DNA of 64,000 nt from Aurantiacibacter sediminis. Lineage in GTDB: Bacteria > Pseudomonadota > Alphaproteobacteria > Sphingomonadales > Sphingomonadaceae. Below the pieces are notes generated by a model that worked only from the letters and a program-made list of their open reading frames with translations, did no database searches and was not told the DNA's origin. Below are positions 29,425-39,647 of the stretch, in pieces (position 1 is the stretch's first letter; every line of letters starts with the position of its first letter). The translations under genes were made by a program, and so were the position numbers. The stretch covers positions 986,501 through 1,050,500 of the forward strand of contig NZ_JAEANY010000001.1 of assembly GCF_016019885.1 (NCBI RefSeq). The letters run 5' to 3'.

Positions 29425-30979
29425 AATGCGCCTTTGCATCGTAGAGCGTGGCGAGATCGATTTCGCGGCGACCGTGTTCGGCGGCGAAAGCTTCGGTGTT
29501 GCGGCGCGCCTTGCCGCGCACGAAAAACGGAATTTTCTTCAGCTCACGCTCGGCTTCGTCGGTCCAACCGCCGCCGGAGGCATCGCCGAGCGGCTCGAGC
29601 ACGGCGACATCGGCCTGCGCCTCAGACTCACCCTGCGCTTTGCGCGGCGAATGGGCAGCGTGGTGCGAGGGGCCAGCTTCGTCGGAGAATTCGAAATCAT
29701 CGCGGAACATAGTCAGCAAATGCTCTTCGAGGCCCATCACAAGTGGGTGGACCCAGCTGTCGAAGATCACATTCGCGCCTTCGAAACCCATCTGCGGGCT
29801 GTGACGCGCGGGGAAATCCTGCACATGGACGGGTGAAGAAATGACTGCGCAGGCGACGCCCAGCCTCTTGGCGATATGGCGTTCCATCTGGGTGCCGAGC
29901 ACCAGTTCGGGGCACGCGGCGGCGATGGCATCTTCCACCACCATGTGATCATCGGTGATCAGCGGTTCGACGCCGTATTTCTTCGCAGCGGCGCGCACGT
30001 CTCGGGCGAATTCGCGATTGTAGCAGCCAAGGCCGCAGACTTCGAAACCAAGTTCTTCGCTGGCAATGCGAGCGGCGGCCACCGCATGGGTCGCATCGCC
30101 GAAGATGAAAACGCGCTTGCCGGTGAGGTAAGTCGAGTCGACCGAGCGGCTCCACCACGGCATGCGTGATGCAGTGTCACCCAATGCCGGAGCAGGAGCG
30201 ACACTTGCTAACTCTGCGATCTCAGTGATGAATTCGCGCGTTGCGCCAACGCCGATAGGCACGGTGCGGATGGCAGGTTGCTTGAAAGTTTTTTCCAGCC
30301 ACCGGGCGGCTTCATCGCCAATCTCGGGATAAAGGACGATGTTGAAATCTGCCGCGCCAATGCGCGTAATGTCCTGCGGTGTCGCGCCCAGCGGGGCGAC
30401 CAAATTCACGTCAACACCAAGCGTATCGAGGATCTTGCGTATTTCGACCAGATCGTCGCGGTGGCGGAAGCCGAGCGCCGTCGGGCCGAGGATATTAGCC
30501 AGCGGCCTGCGCCCGGCCTGATCCTGCGGAGTGATATCGGTGTCCGCCAGCGTGCGCACGATCTGGTAGAAGCTCTCCGCTGCGCCCCAGTTCTCCTTGC
30601 GCTGATAGCTCGGCAGTTCGAGCGGGATGACCGGGCAAGGCAGGCGCATGGCCTCTGCCATTCCAGCTGGATCATCCTGGATCAGCTCAGCGGTGCAGCT
30701 TGCGCCAACCATCATTGCCTGCGGCTGGAAACGCTCCATCGCGTCACGCGCGGCGTCCTGGAACAGCTGCGCTGTATCCTTGCCAAGGTCGCGCGCCTGG
30801 AACGTGGTATAGGTGACGGGCGGGCGCTTTCCGCGCCGCTCGATCATAGTGAACAGCAGGTCTGCGTAAGTGTCACCCTGCGGCGCGTGCAGAACGTAAT
30901 GCATGCCTTCCATCGCTGTTGCGACACGCATGGCCCCAACGTGGGGCGGGCCTTCATATGTCCAGACAGATAGCTGCAT
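29414..30979 (-). CDS. bchB: Dark protochlorophyllide reductase subunit B
   Basis: 521 residues from the ATG at 30979 ([13 protein letters not shown]), five bases after the bchN stop. A longer frame reaching 31144 overlaps bchN and is not supported. D36 ([11 protein letters not shown]) corresponds to the unusual aspartate ligand of the NB cluster. GASCTAEL holds a cluster cysteine, and the C-terminal DPOR domain is present ([14 protein letters not shown]). It forms the BchNB heterotetramer that binds protochlorophyllide. Confidence 0.97.
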   Translation of the reverse strand: MQLSVWTYEGPPHVGAMRVATAMEGMHYVLHAPQGDTYADLLFTMIERRGKRPPVTYTTFQARDLGKDTAQLFQDAARDAMERFQPQAMMVGASCTAELIQDDPAGMAEAMRLPCPVIPLELPSYQRKENWGAAESFYQIVRTLADTDITPQDQAGRRPLANILGPTALGFRHRDDLVEIRKILDTLGVDVNLVAPLGATPQDITRIGAADFNIVLYPEIGDEAARWLEKTFKQPAIRTVPIGVGATREFITEIAELASVAPAPALGDTASRMPWWSRSVDSTYLTGKRVFIFGDATHAVAAARIASEELGFEVCGLGCYNREFARDVRAAAKKYGVEPLITDDHMVVEDAIAAACPELVLGTQMERHIAKRLGVACAVISSPVHVQDFPARHSPQMGFEGANVIFDSWVHPLVMGLEEHLLTMFRDDFEFSDEAGPSHHAAHSPRKAQGESEAQADVAVLEPLGDASGGGWTDEAERELKKIPFFVRGKARRNTEAFAAEHGRREIDLATLYDAKAHYAR

Positions 30980-30984
30980 CGCCC

Positions 30985-32789
<1,805 letters not shown>

Positions 32790-32842
32790 CCGCGCAATCC
32801 TCCGCTGGTTCGAAGTGGAACCTACGCTTTTCTTACCCTAAG

Positions 32843-32876
32843 TGTCAATCAAACTAGACGTTAATTACAGTTGACA
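32843..32876. promoter_or_regulatory. Two overlapping PpsR boxes, bchF/ppaA divergent region
   Basis: TGT-N12-ACG (32843-32860) and CGT-N12-ACA (32859-32876) share a central ACGT. The outer ends are AGTGTCAA and TTGACACT, so the whole 34-base element is a mirror pair of half-degenerate TGT-N12-ACA sites. PpsR/CrtJ binds such boxes, usually in pairs, and represses under oxygen. Position between bchF and ppaA suggests control of both operons, including the ppaA-ppsR genes themselves. Confidence 0.85.
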
Positions 32877-32998
32877 CTTTGTGATTTGCCAGGCCGTTAC
32901 AATGGGCGTATCGCTGCCCCACCGGATCGAGTCGGCAAAAGCCGCCGAATTGGACTGGTTGACGCGATCCGCGCCGCTACCAGACGGAGGTGTCTGAC

Positions 32999-33895
32999 AT
33001 GGCTTCGGGCAAGGTTCCGGATCATTCCGATCCGCTGAAAAATGCCTATCAAGGACCTGAAAATTCAGATGAAAATTCTGGGTTAGGCGGAGCTGTGTCT
33101 GGTGGCTCCAAGGCGCAAGTTTGGTTTGCGCAAAGCGCGGCGGCCGGGCGCATCAGAGACCGGATCGATCATTCAGTGAATGATCCACAATCGGCGTCAG
33201 ATGATGATGGCAAAAAAGTCCTTGCGTCGGAAATCATGCAATTTGCGCCAATGCCTCTGGCGCATGATGTCGATGATTTGATGGTCGAGATCGACGCTTT
33301 CCTTAAGCGCGGTGTACCTGTCGAGTCGGTTTATATCGACTTGTTGGGCGAGTCCGCGCGCACGCTGGGCGAATACTGGAGCGCGGACGAATGCGATTTC
33401 GTCGACGTTACCATGGGGCTCTGGCGGCTGCAGGAAGTGATGCGCGAAGTATCATCGCGCTTCCCGGTCGAGCATCGCGAGCGGCCTTATCGCCCGAGCG
33501 CTCTGTTTTCATCAGTGCCGGGAGACCAGCATTCCTTTGGTGCGCTGATGGTCGAGGAAATATTCGCGCGCGCTGGCTGGGACAGCGAAGCCTTGATTGA
33601 GCCACAGCGTGGTGAAATGCTGCAATTGCTTGCGGAACGATCGTTCGATCTGGTGGGATTGACCGTCAGCAATGATTGTCCTAGCGGCCAACTCGCCAAT
33701 CTGGTGTCAGCCATTCGCTCTGTATCGCGATGCGGCACTGTCAAAATCATTGTCGGTGGCAGGGCCATCAATACCAATCCAGATTTGGTCGATCTGGTGG
33801 GTGCTGATGGAACCGCCGCAGATGCATGTTCAGCATTGGTCCTCGCAGAGAGGATCGTAGTGGAGTCGAACCGGGTCGACCTGTCGCAGTCTTGA
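32999..33895 (+). CDS. ppaA: PpaA/AerR-type cobalamin-binding antirepressor
   Basis: 298 residues from the ATG at 32999, eight bases after GGAGG; a GTG nine bases earlier is too close to that site. The C-terminal half is a B12-binding (SCHIC) domain with GDQHSFGALMVEEIF, whose His matches the D/G-x-H-x-x-G cobalamin motif, and VGLTVSNDC. The N-terminal 75 residues are low-complexity and hydrophilic. In Rhodobacter, AerR/PpaA modifies PpsR/CrtJ action in response to light and redox. It lies 13 bases before ppsR in the same operon, which supports this partner role. Confidence 0.93.
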   Translation: MASGKVPDHSDPLKNAYQGPENSDENSGLGGAVSGGSKAQVWFAQSAAAGRIRDRIDHSVNDPQSASDDDGKKVLASEIMQFAPMPLAHDVDDLMVEIDAFLKRGVPVESVYIDLLGESARTLGEYWSADECDFVDVTMGLWRLQEVMREVSSRFPVEHRERPYRPSALFSSVPGDQHSFGALMVEEIFARAGWDSEALIEPQRGEMLQLLAERSFDLVGLTVSNDCPSGQLANLVSAIRSVSRCGTVKIIVGGRAINTNPDLVDLVGADGTAADACSALVLAERIVVESNRVDLSQS

Positions 33896-33908
33896 CCCGA
33901 GGGATTTA

Positions 33909-35330
33909 ATGCTCACTCGTAAGAATAGCATCGAAGGCAAGCTGCATTATGGCGATTTTGCCGGGATCTTCGACGATGTCGATCCCGATGCCGCGGCCAA
34001 ATTATCGTTGATTGCGGGCGACATTTGCCTGGTCCTCGACCTGTCAGGCAGGATTGTGGGCGGCAGCGCTGATCCCAAGCAGTTTCCGGAACTGGAAAGC
34101 TGGATAGGGCAGGACTGGCAGGACACCATCACCGTTGAGAGCCGCCCGAAGGTCATGGAATTGATGGGCGGCGCGCGTGAGGGCAAAGCGCAGTCCTGGC
34201 GTCAAATTAATCACGCCGCCGCAGGCGCTGACATTCCCGTGCGTTATGCGATCGTCACTATCGAAGGCTGCGATCGTTGCCTCGCGCTCGGCCGCGATAT
34301 GCGTGAAGAGGCGGCGCTGCAGCAGCGGTTCCTGCAAGCTCAGCAAGCGCTCGAGCGCGACTATATGCGCCTGCGCCAGGCCGAGAACCGGTATCGCAAT
34401 CTGTTCGAACATATGGCCGAAGCGGTGCTGATGGTCGAGGCCGATACCTATCGTATTCGCGAGGCAAATCCCGCTGCGCACAAAGCTTTCGATGCGAAGC
34501 CCGGTTCCCTGAGCGGGGGAAAGCTGCCCGGGTTATTCGCACGTTCGTCACGTGATGCTCTCGTGGCCTATCTCGGCTCTGTTGTTGCGACCGCGTCCGT
34601 CGCGCCGTTGACTTTGCCAACTGCCGATGGCGAGGCCGAGCTGACCATGCGCGCCACCAGTTTTCGCCAGCGCGGTAAGCAATTTCTGCTTGTGCGGATG
34701 AATACAGGGAAAAATCTCGACGGAGATGTCGCAGCACCGTTGCTCGATGTCGTCAGACATATGCCCGATGCCTTCGTGCTTACCGATCAGCATTGGAACA
34801 TCGTTCTGGCCAATTCCGAATTCGCCGATCTGATTGGCGCAGCAAGTGTCGAGCAACTTATCGGCCAAGCCGTTAGCGAGTATGTCGGGCGACCGGGCAT
34901 CGACATCGATCTGATCCGCGGGCAGCTGGCCAAGCATGCTGTCGCGCGCAATGTCAGCACTGTTGTCGGCGCGACCGATGCGCATGGCGGAGAGCCAGTC
35001 GAACTGTCCGCCGTACAGACTGGAGACAACGAACCCTTTTTCGGTCTCGTCATCAGGCCGGTTGGTCGCCGGATGCGCGATCTCCCGCGCGCTGATACCG
35101 AGTCGCCGCGGTCTGTTGAGCAGCTCACCGAGATGGTTGGACGCATGTCACTGAAGGAAATCGTGCGCGAGACTTCGGATTTGATCGAGCGGTTGTGCAT
35201 CGAAGAAGCCCTCAAGCACACCTCCAATAATCGTGCGTCAGCCGCCGAAATCCTCGGGCTGAGCCGCCAAAGCCTCTATTCCAAGCTGCACCGACATGGG
35301 CTCGGCAATTTCGTCGCAGAAGAGGACTGA
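33909..35330 (+). CDS. ppsR: Photosynthesis transcriptional repressor PpsR/CrtJ
   Basis: 473 residues: an N-terminal domain, a Q-linker helix (about 145-170), two PAS domains (about 165-270 and 290-390) and a Fis-type helix-turn-helix (EILGLSRQSLYSKLHRHGL). C430, just before that HTH (LIERLCIEEAL), corresponds to the redox-active cysteine reported in the DNA-binding region of CrtJ/PpsR. The cysteine between the PAS domains in Rhodobacter is not obvious here; other cysteines are at about 39 and in EGCDRC. GAGGGA precedes the ATG. It should bind the TGT-N12-ACA boxes listed here. Confidence 0.95.
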   Translation: MLTRKNSIEGKLHYGDFAGIFDDVDPDAAAKLSLIAGDICLVLDLSGRIVGGSADPKQFPELESWIGQDWQDTITVESRPKVMELMGGAREGKAQSWRQINHAAAGADIPVRYAIVTIEGCDRCLALGRDMREEAALQQRFLQAQQALERDYMRLRQAENRYRNLFEHMAEAVLMVEADTYRIREANPAAHKAFDAKPGSLSGGKLPGLFARSSRDALVAYLGSVVATASVAPLTLPTADGEAELTMRATSFRQRGKQFLLVRMNTGKNLDGDVAAPLLDVVRHMPDAFVLTDQHWNIVLANSEFADLIGAASVEQLIGQAVSEYVGRPGIDIDLIRGQLAKHAVARNVSTVVGATDAHGGEPVELSAVQTGDNEPFFGLVIRPVGRRMRDLPRADTESPRSVEQLTEMVGRMSLKEIVRETSDLIERLCIEEALKHTSNNRASAAEILGLSRQSLYSKLHRHGLGNFVAEED

Positions 35331-35337
35331 CGAAAAG

Positions 35338-35355
35338 TGTCAAATTAATTTGACG
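35338..35355. promoter_or_regulatory. PpsR box before bchG
   Basis: TGT-N12-ACG with a perfect 16-base palindrome, GTCAAATTAATTTGAC, at 35339-35354. It lies eight bases after the ppsR stop and 30 bases before bchG. It implies a promoter of its own for bchG-pucC-bchP besides read-through from ppaA-ppsR. No good second box is seen. Confidence 0.85.
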
Positions 35356-35384
35356 CTGTAGAGTGTCAGGCGTAGCCTCATAAG

Positions 35385-36287
35385 ATGGCACGCTCCGCTG
35401 TCTCTCACGCTTCTGCTCCGCTTCCGGCGGCAAGAGACGTGCTCGAGCTGCTTAAGCCGATCACCTGGTTCCCGCCCATGTGGGCTTTCATGTGCGGCGT
35501 CGTGTCTTCAGGCGTGGCGCTGGAAGGGCGTTGGCCATTTCTTATTGCCGGTATTCTGCTGACGGGGCCGCTCGTTTGCGGCACAAGCCAGGCGGTCAAT
35601 GACTGGTTCGATCGCCATGTCGACGCCATCAATGAACCGGACAGGCCAATCCCATCAGGCCGTATTGGCGGCACTTGGGGCCTACGCATCGCCATCCTAT
35701 GGAGCCTGCTATCGCTCGCGATGGGCTGGCTGATCGGTCCGTGGGTCCTTGCCGCTACGATCTTCGGTCTCGCCTGCGCCTGGGCTTATTCCGCCCCGCC
35801 ATTCCGTTTCAAAGCCAGCGGCTGGATTGGGCCTGGGGTGGTTGCGATTACCTATGAGGGCTTGAGCTGGTTTACGGGCGCGAGCGCGATGGCGGGGGCA
35901 CTGCCAAGCCTCGGCATCCTTCTCGTTCTCGGCCTCTATAGCCTTGGCGCGCATGGCATCATGACGCTCAACGATTTCAAAGCAGTGGAAGGCGATCGGG
36001 CGACCGGGCTGCGCTCGCTTCCAGTCACGCTTGGTGTCAGCGGCGCGGCGAAATTAGCCTGCCTCGTGATGGCCATCCCGCAACTCATCGTAATCGCGTT
36101 CCTGATCCAATGGAGCATGCTCATTTCAGCAGCCGCGGTCGCGATATTGCTGGCAGCGCAGCTCGCCTGCATGCCGCGCCTGCTGTCGGATCCGGCCAAG
36201 TTCGCTCCTTGGTACAATGCGACTGGCGTCACTTTTTATGTGCTTGGCATGCTGGCGGCTGCGCTCGGCCTTGGAGGATATGTATGA
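35385..36287 (+). CDS. bchG: Bacteriochlorophyll synthase
   Basis: Membrane prenyltransferase that attaches the geranylgeranyl or phytyl chain to bacteriochlorophyllide a. 300 residues, about eight membrane segments, UbiA family. Two Asp-rich motifs are seen: NDWFDRHVDAINEPDRPIPSG and LNDFKAVEGDRATGLRSLP. Its TGA overlaps the ATG of the next gene. Confidence 0.96.
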   Translation: MARSAVSHASAPLPAARDVLELLKPITWFPPMWAFMCGVVSSGVALEGRWPFLIAGILLTGPLVCGTSQAVNDWFDRHVDAINEPDRPIPSGRIGGTWGLRIAILWSLLSLAMGWLIGPWVLAATIFGLACAWAYSAPPFRFKASGWIGPGVVAITYEGLSWFTGASAMAGALPSLGILLVLGLYSLGAHGIMTLNDFKAVEGDRATGLRSLPVTLGVSGAAKLACLVMAIPQLIVIAFLIQWSMLISAAAVAILLAAQLACMPRLLSDPAKFAPWYNATGVTFYVLGMLAAALGLGGYV

Positions 36288-37621
36288 TCGGCTCGGCACG
36301 CCAAGTCGCCGGCGGCGGTTTCGGCTGGTTTTCCATCATTCGCCTTGGGGCGGTGCAGGCTTCGATCGGGGCTATCGTGATGTTGGCCACTTCGCTGCTC
36401 AACCGCGTGATGGTGGTCGAATATGCGCTGGTGGCGGCAATTCCGGCTGGACTGGTTGCTTGGCATTACGCGGTGCAGCTGACGCGCCCGCTGTGGGGGC
36501 ACGGCTCCGACATGGGGCGGCGGCGCACGCCGTGGGTCATTGGGGGAGTATTTTTGCTGGGCCTCGGCGGATTGCTGGCAGTCTCTGCGACCGTGATGAT
36601 CGCTGATGACTTCGGGCTCGGCCTCGCTTTGGCGATTTTTGCTTTCACGATGATCGGCGCAGGGGTTGGCGCAGGCGGCACATCCCTGCTGGCATTGCTG
36701 GCATCCGGCGTAGCACCCCAGCGGCGCGCGGCTGCAGCGGCGGTAACGTGGATCATGATGGTTGCCGGCATTGTCATCTCAGCGGGCGTCGCAGGTGCTC
36801 TGCTCGATCCCTTTTCGCCGCAACGATTGGCGATGGTGGCGACAGGGGTTGTGGTCGTTGCCTTTGCGGTTTGCGTAATTGCCATGTTCCGATTGGAAGC
36901 GAACGCGCCGCGCCTTGAACGCGCGGAGCCGAGCGGCCCAGCGCCCGACTTCATGGCCGCGATCCGCGAGATTTTCCAAGAGCAAGAAGCACGGCGTTTC
37001 ACCGCTTTTATTTTCGTCTCCATGCTCGCCTATTCGATGCAGGATCTGATCCTGGAGCCTTTCGCGGGGCTGGTTTTCAACATGACGCCGGGCGAGTCCA
37101 CGAGCCTAGCCGGAACGCAGCACGGCGGTGTGCTCGCAGGCATGATTATCGCCGGGGTTGGCGGCAGCGCCTTTGCCGCACGCATGCCGGTGGAGCTTCG
37201 CACTTGGATCGTGGCAGGCTGCATGGGTTCGGCTCTTGCGCTTTGCGGACTGGCCGTTGCGGCGCAAGTCGGCGAGGGTTGGCCGCTGGTCGCCAATGTC
37301 TTCGCCCTGGGCTTCTGCAATGGCGTTTTTGCGGTCGCATCGATCGGCGCGATGATGGGGCTTGCCGGCTCTGGAGAGAACACGCGCGAAGGCATTCGCA
37401 TGGGCGTGTGGGGGGCATCGCAGGCGATCGCCTTCGGCACAGGCGGACTGCTCGGCGCAGTCGGCGTCGACGTTGCTCGCCGTGTGCAGGGCCAGGATGG
37501 CGCGGCATTTCAATTGATATTCGCTGCGGAGGCGGCGCTGTTCCTCGTGGCGGCGTATCTCGCCGTGCGCGCAGCAAGCACGCGGACGAGGGCGCAAGCG
37601 GAATTGGTGGGAGTGGGATAA
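36284..37621 (+). CDS. Second PucC-family protein (BCD transporter family)
   Basis: 445 residues from the ATG at 36284, which has GGAGGATAT upstream and overlaps the bchG stop; an earlier frame to 36110 lies inside bchG. About 12 membrane segments with the family core LLNRVMVVEYALVAAIPAGLVAW and LWGHGSDMGRRRTPW. Members placed between bchG and bchP are called bch2 or orf428 in Rhodobacter. A role in bacteriochlorophyll delivery or light-harvesting assembly is inferred. The TAATG overlap ties it to bchP. Confidence 0.9.
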   Translation: MIGSARQVAGGGFGWFSIIRLGAVQASIGAIVMLATSLLNRVMVVEYALVAAIPAGLVAWHYAVQLTRPLWGHGSDMGRRRTPWVIGGVFLLGLGGLLAVSATVMIADDFGLGLALAIFAFTMIGAGVGAGGTSLLALLASGVAPQRRAAAAAVTWIMMVAGIVISAGVAGALLDPFSPQRLAMVATGVVVVAFAVCVIAMFRLEANAPRLERAEPSGPAPDFMAAIREIFQEQEARRFTAFIFVSMLAYSMQDLILEPFAGLVFNMTPGESTSLAGTQHGGVLAGMIIAGVGGSAFAARMPVELRTWIVAGCMGSALALCGLAVAAQVGEGWPLVANVFALGFCNGVFAVASIGAMMGLAGSGENTREGIRMGVWGASQAIAFGTGGLLGAVGVDVARRVQGQDGAAFQLIFAAEAALFLVAAYLAVRAASTRTRAQAELVGVG

Positions 37622-38817
37622 TGGTCGAAAAACAATATGACGTCGTAGTGGTGGGCGGTGGCCCTTCAGGTGCAACCGCAGCTTGGGATCTGGCGAAAGC
37701 CGGGCGCAGCGTGCTGCTGCTAGACCGCGCGGGTCGCATCAAGCCTTGCGGCGGCGCGGTTCCGCCAAAGCTGATGGAAGAATTCGAAGTTCCCCAAAGC
37801 CTGCTAGTCGCTCGTGCCAATTCGGCGCGCATGGTCGCACCGTCCAATCGGGCGGTAGATATGCCTGTGGGTGAGATCGGCTATGTCGGCATGGTGGATC
37901 GCGATGTGTTCGATGAATGGCTGCGTGAACGCGCGCGCATTGCCGGGGCAGAGCGGCGCAAAGGCACTTTCGATCACATCGAGCGGGACAACGGCGAAGG
38001 ACCGATCGTCTGCTTCCGTGAGGAGCGCGGTGGGGACATGCAGAGGGTTCGTGCGAAACTGGTGGTCGGCTGCGATGGCGCCCGTTCCGCCGTGGCGCGC
38101 GAGAATATCGAGAATGCGGAGAACATGAAATGCGTCTTCGCCTATCATGAGGTGATCAAATCGCCGCCCAGCACGCCTGAAGGTTTCGACGGGACGCGAT
38201 GCGATGTGCTCTATCAAGGCCATCTCTCGCCTGATTTCTACGCCTGGGTTTTTCCGCACGGTGAAGAATCGAGCATTGGTGTCGGCAGCGCCAACAAAGG
38301 CTTCTCGCTACGCGGCGCTGTTAAAACCATGCGCGATGACATGGGATTGCAGGATTGCGAGACGGTCCGCTGCGAAGGCGCGCCTATTCCTTTGAAACCG
38401 CTCAAGCGCTGGGACAATGGCCGCGATGTGCTGGTGGCAGGCGATGCCGCAGGCGTGGTCGCCCCCGCTTCTGGCGAGGGGATTTACTATGCGATGACAT
38501 GCGGCCGCATTGCCGCGCAGACGGCTGACGCCTTTGTCGCTAGCGGCAATCCCGTGACGCTCAAGCAGGCGCGCAAGACCTTCATGCGCGCGCATGGCCG
38601 GGTGTTCTGGGTGCTCGGGATGATGCAGTATTTCTGGTATTCCAGCGACAAGCGGCGTGAACGCTTCGTCGATATGTGCGCCGATAAGGATGTGCAGCAG
38701 CTCACCTGGCAAGCCTATATGAACAAGAAGCTGGTGCGGGCAAAGCCGCTTGCTCACTTACGCATTTTCCTGAAGGATACAGCGCATCTGTTGGGATTGA
38801 GACCTGTCACGCGATGA
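37621..38817 (+). CDS. bchP: Geranylgeranyl-bacteriochlorophyll reductase
   Basis: Reduces the geranylgeranyl tail to phytyl. 398 residues from the ATG at 37621; upstream GGGAGTGGG serves as ribosome site. The FAD Rossmann motif is VVVVGGGPSGATAAWDLAKAG and the second flavin motif is VLVAGDAAGVVAPASGEGI, as in the BchP/ChlP family. An upstream extension into the previous gene is rejected. The stop overlaps tspO by ATGA. Confidence 0.96.
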   Translation: MVEKQYDVVVVGGGPSGATAAWDLAKAGRSVLLLDRAGRIKPCGGAVPPKLMEEFEVPQSLLVARANSARMVAPSNRAVDMPVGEIGYVGMVDRDVFDEWLRERARIAGAERRKGTFDHIERDNGEGPIVCFREERGGDMQRVRAKLVVGCDGARSAVARENIENAENMKCVFAYHEVIKSPPSTPEGFDGTRCDVLYQGHLSPDFYAWVFPHGEESSIGVGSANKGFSLRGAVKTMRDDMGLQDCETVRCEGAPIPLKPLKRWDNGRDVLVAGDAAGVVAPASGEGIYYAMTCGRIAAQTADAFVASGNPVTLKQARKTFMRAHGRVFWVLGMMQYFWYSSDKRRERFVDMCADKDVQQLTWQAYMNKKLVRAKPLAHLRIFLKDTAHLLGLRPVTR

Positions 38818-39296
38818 GCAGAAGCTGGATACTGCCAGTCACCCTTGCCGGGCTTGCAGCACTGGTAGTGGCCGCAATCGGCGGAACGATAACTGATCTG
38901 GGGCCGTGGTATCAGGGGCTGGAAAAGCCCGACTGGACGCCCCCGCGCCTCGCATTCCCGATTGCTTGGACCACCGTCTTCGCACTGACTGTCATCAGCT
39001 TTGTGACCGCGTGGCGAAACGCGCCCAGTACCAAGGCGTCGGACACGCTGATCGGCCTTTTCGCGGCAAATGCTTTTTTAAACATACTCTGGAGCCTGCT
39101 GTTTTTTCGCGTCCAGCGGCCGGACTGGGCTTTTTATGAGCTCATCGTGCTGTGGGTCTCGATCCTCGCCATGATGATCTATTGCTGGCGCCTGTCACGC
39201 ATGGCGAGCGTTCTGCTGCTGCCTTACATCGCATGGGTCAGCGCTGCTGGACTACTCAATTGGCAGATCGTGCAGCTCAACGGTCCCTTCGGATAG
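38814..39296 (+). CDS. tspO: TspO/MBR family outer-membrane tryptophan-rich sensor
   Basis: 160 residues with five hydrophobic segments and the family motifs WYQGLEKPDWTPP, FPIAWT and NILWSLLFF. TspO in Rhodobacter sphaeroides binds porphyrins and dampens expression of PpsR-controlled genes in the presence of oxygen. Translational coupling to bchP places it in the bchG-P operon, so a tetrapyrrole-linked regulatory role is probable here too. Confidence 0.93.
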   Translation: MSRSWILPVTLAGLAALVVAAIGGTITDLGPWYQGLEKPDWTPPRLAFPIAWTTVFALTVISFVTAWRNAPSTKASDTLIGLFAANAFLNILWSLLFFRVQRPDWAFYELIVLWVSILAMMIYCWRLSRMASVLLLPYIAWVSAAGLLNWQIVQLNGPFG

Positions 39297-39302
39297 GTTC
39301 TC

Positions 39303-39548
39303 GTGGAGTGGTTTTTCGCTAGCGGACACGCGGTCGATCTCGTTTTGGTCGTGCTTGCCTTGGAGTTTATCCTGCTTTGGCGGAGAGGACGCAACGCATT
39401 GGACATTCTGCTGATGCTGCTTCCCGCTGCGTTCATCTTGCTGGCACTCCGCGCGGCCTTGGTCGGTGCGGAATGGTATTGGGTGGCGGGCCTTCTGACA
39501 TTGTCTTTCCCCGCTCACCTCGCCGATTTGGCCCGACGAGATCAATAG
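39303..39548 (+). CDS. Small membrane protein of unknown function downstream of tspO (81 aa)
   Basis: GTG start, six bases after the tspO stop. Three hydrophobic segments (VDLVLVVLALEFILLW; DILLMLLPAAFILLAL; WYWVAGLLTLSFPAHLADL) are joined by short charged loops, and the C-terminus is cytoplasmic-like (ARRDQ). I do not recognise a family. It is the last gene of the ppaA-to-tspO transcription unit, before a terminator shared with pufC. The weak ribosome site (GATAGG) suggests coupling to tspO. Work on TspO function or pigment handling is only a guess. Confidence 0.7.
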   Translation: MEWFFASGHAVDLVLVVLALEFILLWRRGRNALDILLMLLPAAFILLALRAALVGAEWYWVAGLLTLSFPAHLADLARRDQ

Positions 39549-39582
39549 CTGCGGATGTGATCCAAATCCTTATACAAACGAA

Positions 39583-39608
39583 AACGCCGGACCATTATGG
39601 CCCGGCGT
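39583..39608. terminator. Terminator between orf81 and pufC
   Basis: ACGCCGGACC and GGCCCGGCGT form a hairpin. On the minus strand it is followed by TTTTCGTTTG, so it most clearly ends the bchC-to-pufC transcript. It may also end the convergent tspO-orf81 transcript, though the plus-strand T-tract is poor. Confidence 0.8.
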
Positions 39609-39647
39609 CTTCGAGTGAAAGCCAGAGAGGTCGCTAGCAGTGAAACG

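Noticed and set aside
35364-35381. Second possible PpsR box before bchG
   Set aside because: TGT-N12-CAT has only one correct half-site and lacks symmetry, so it was not counted.
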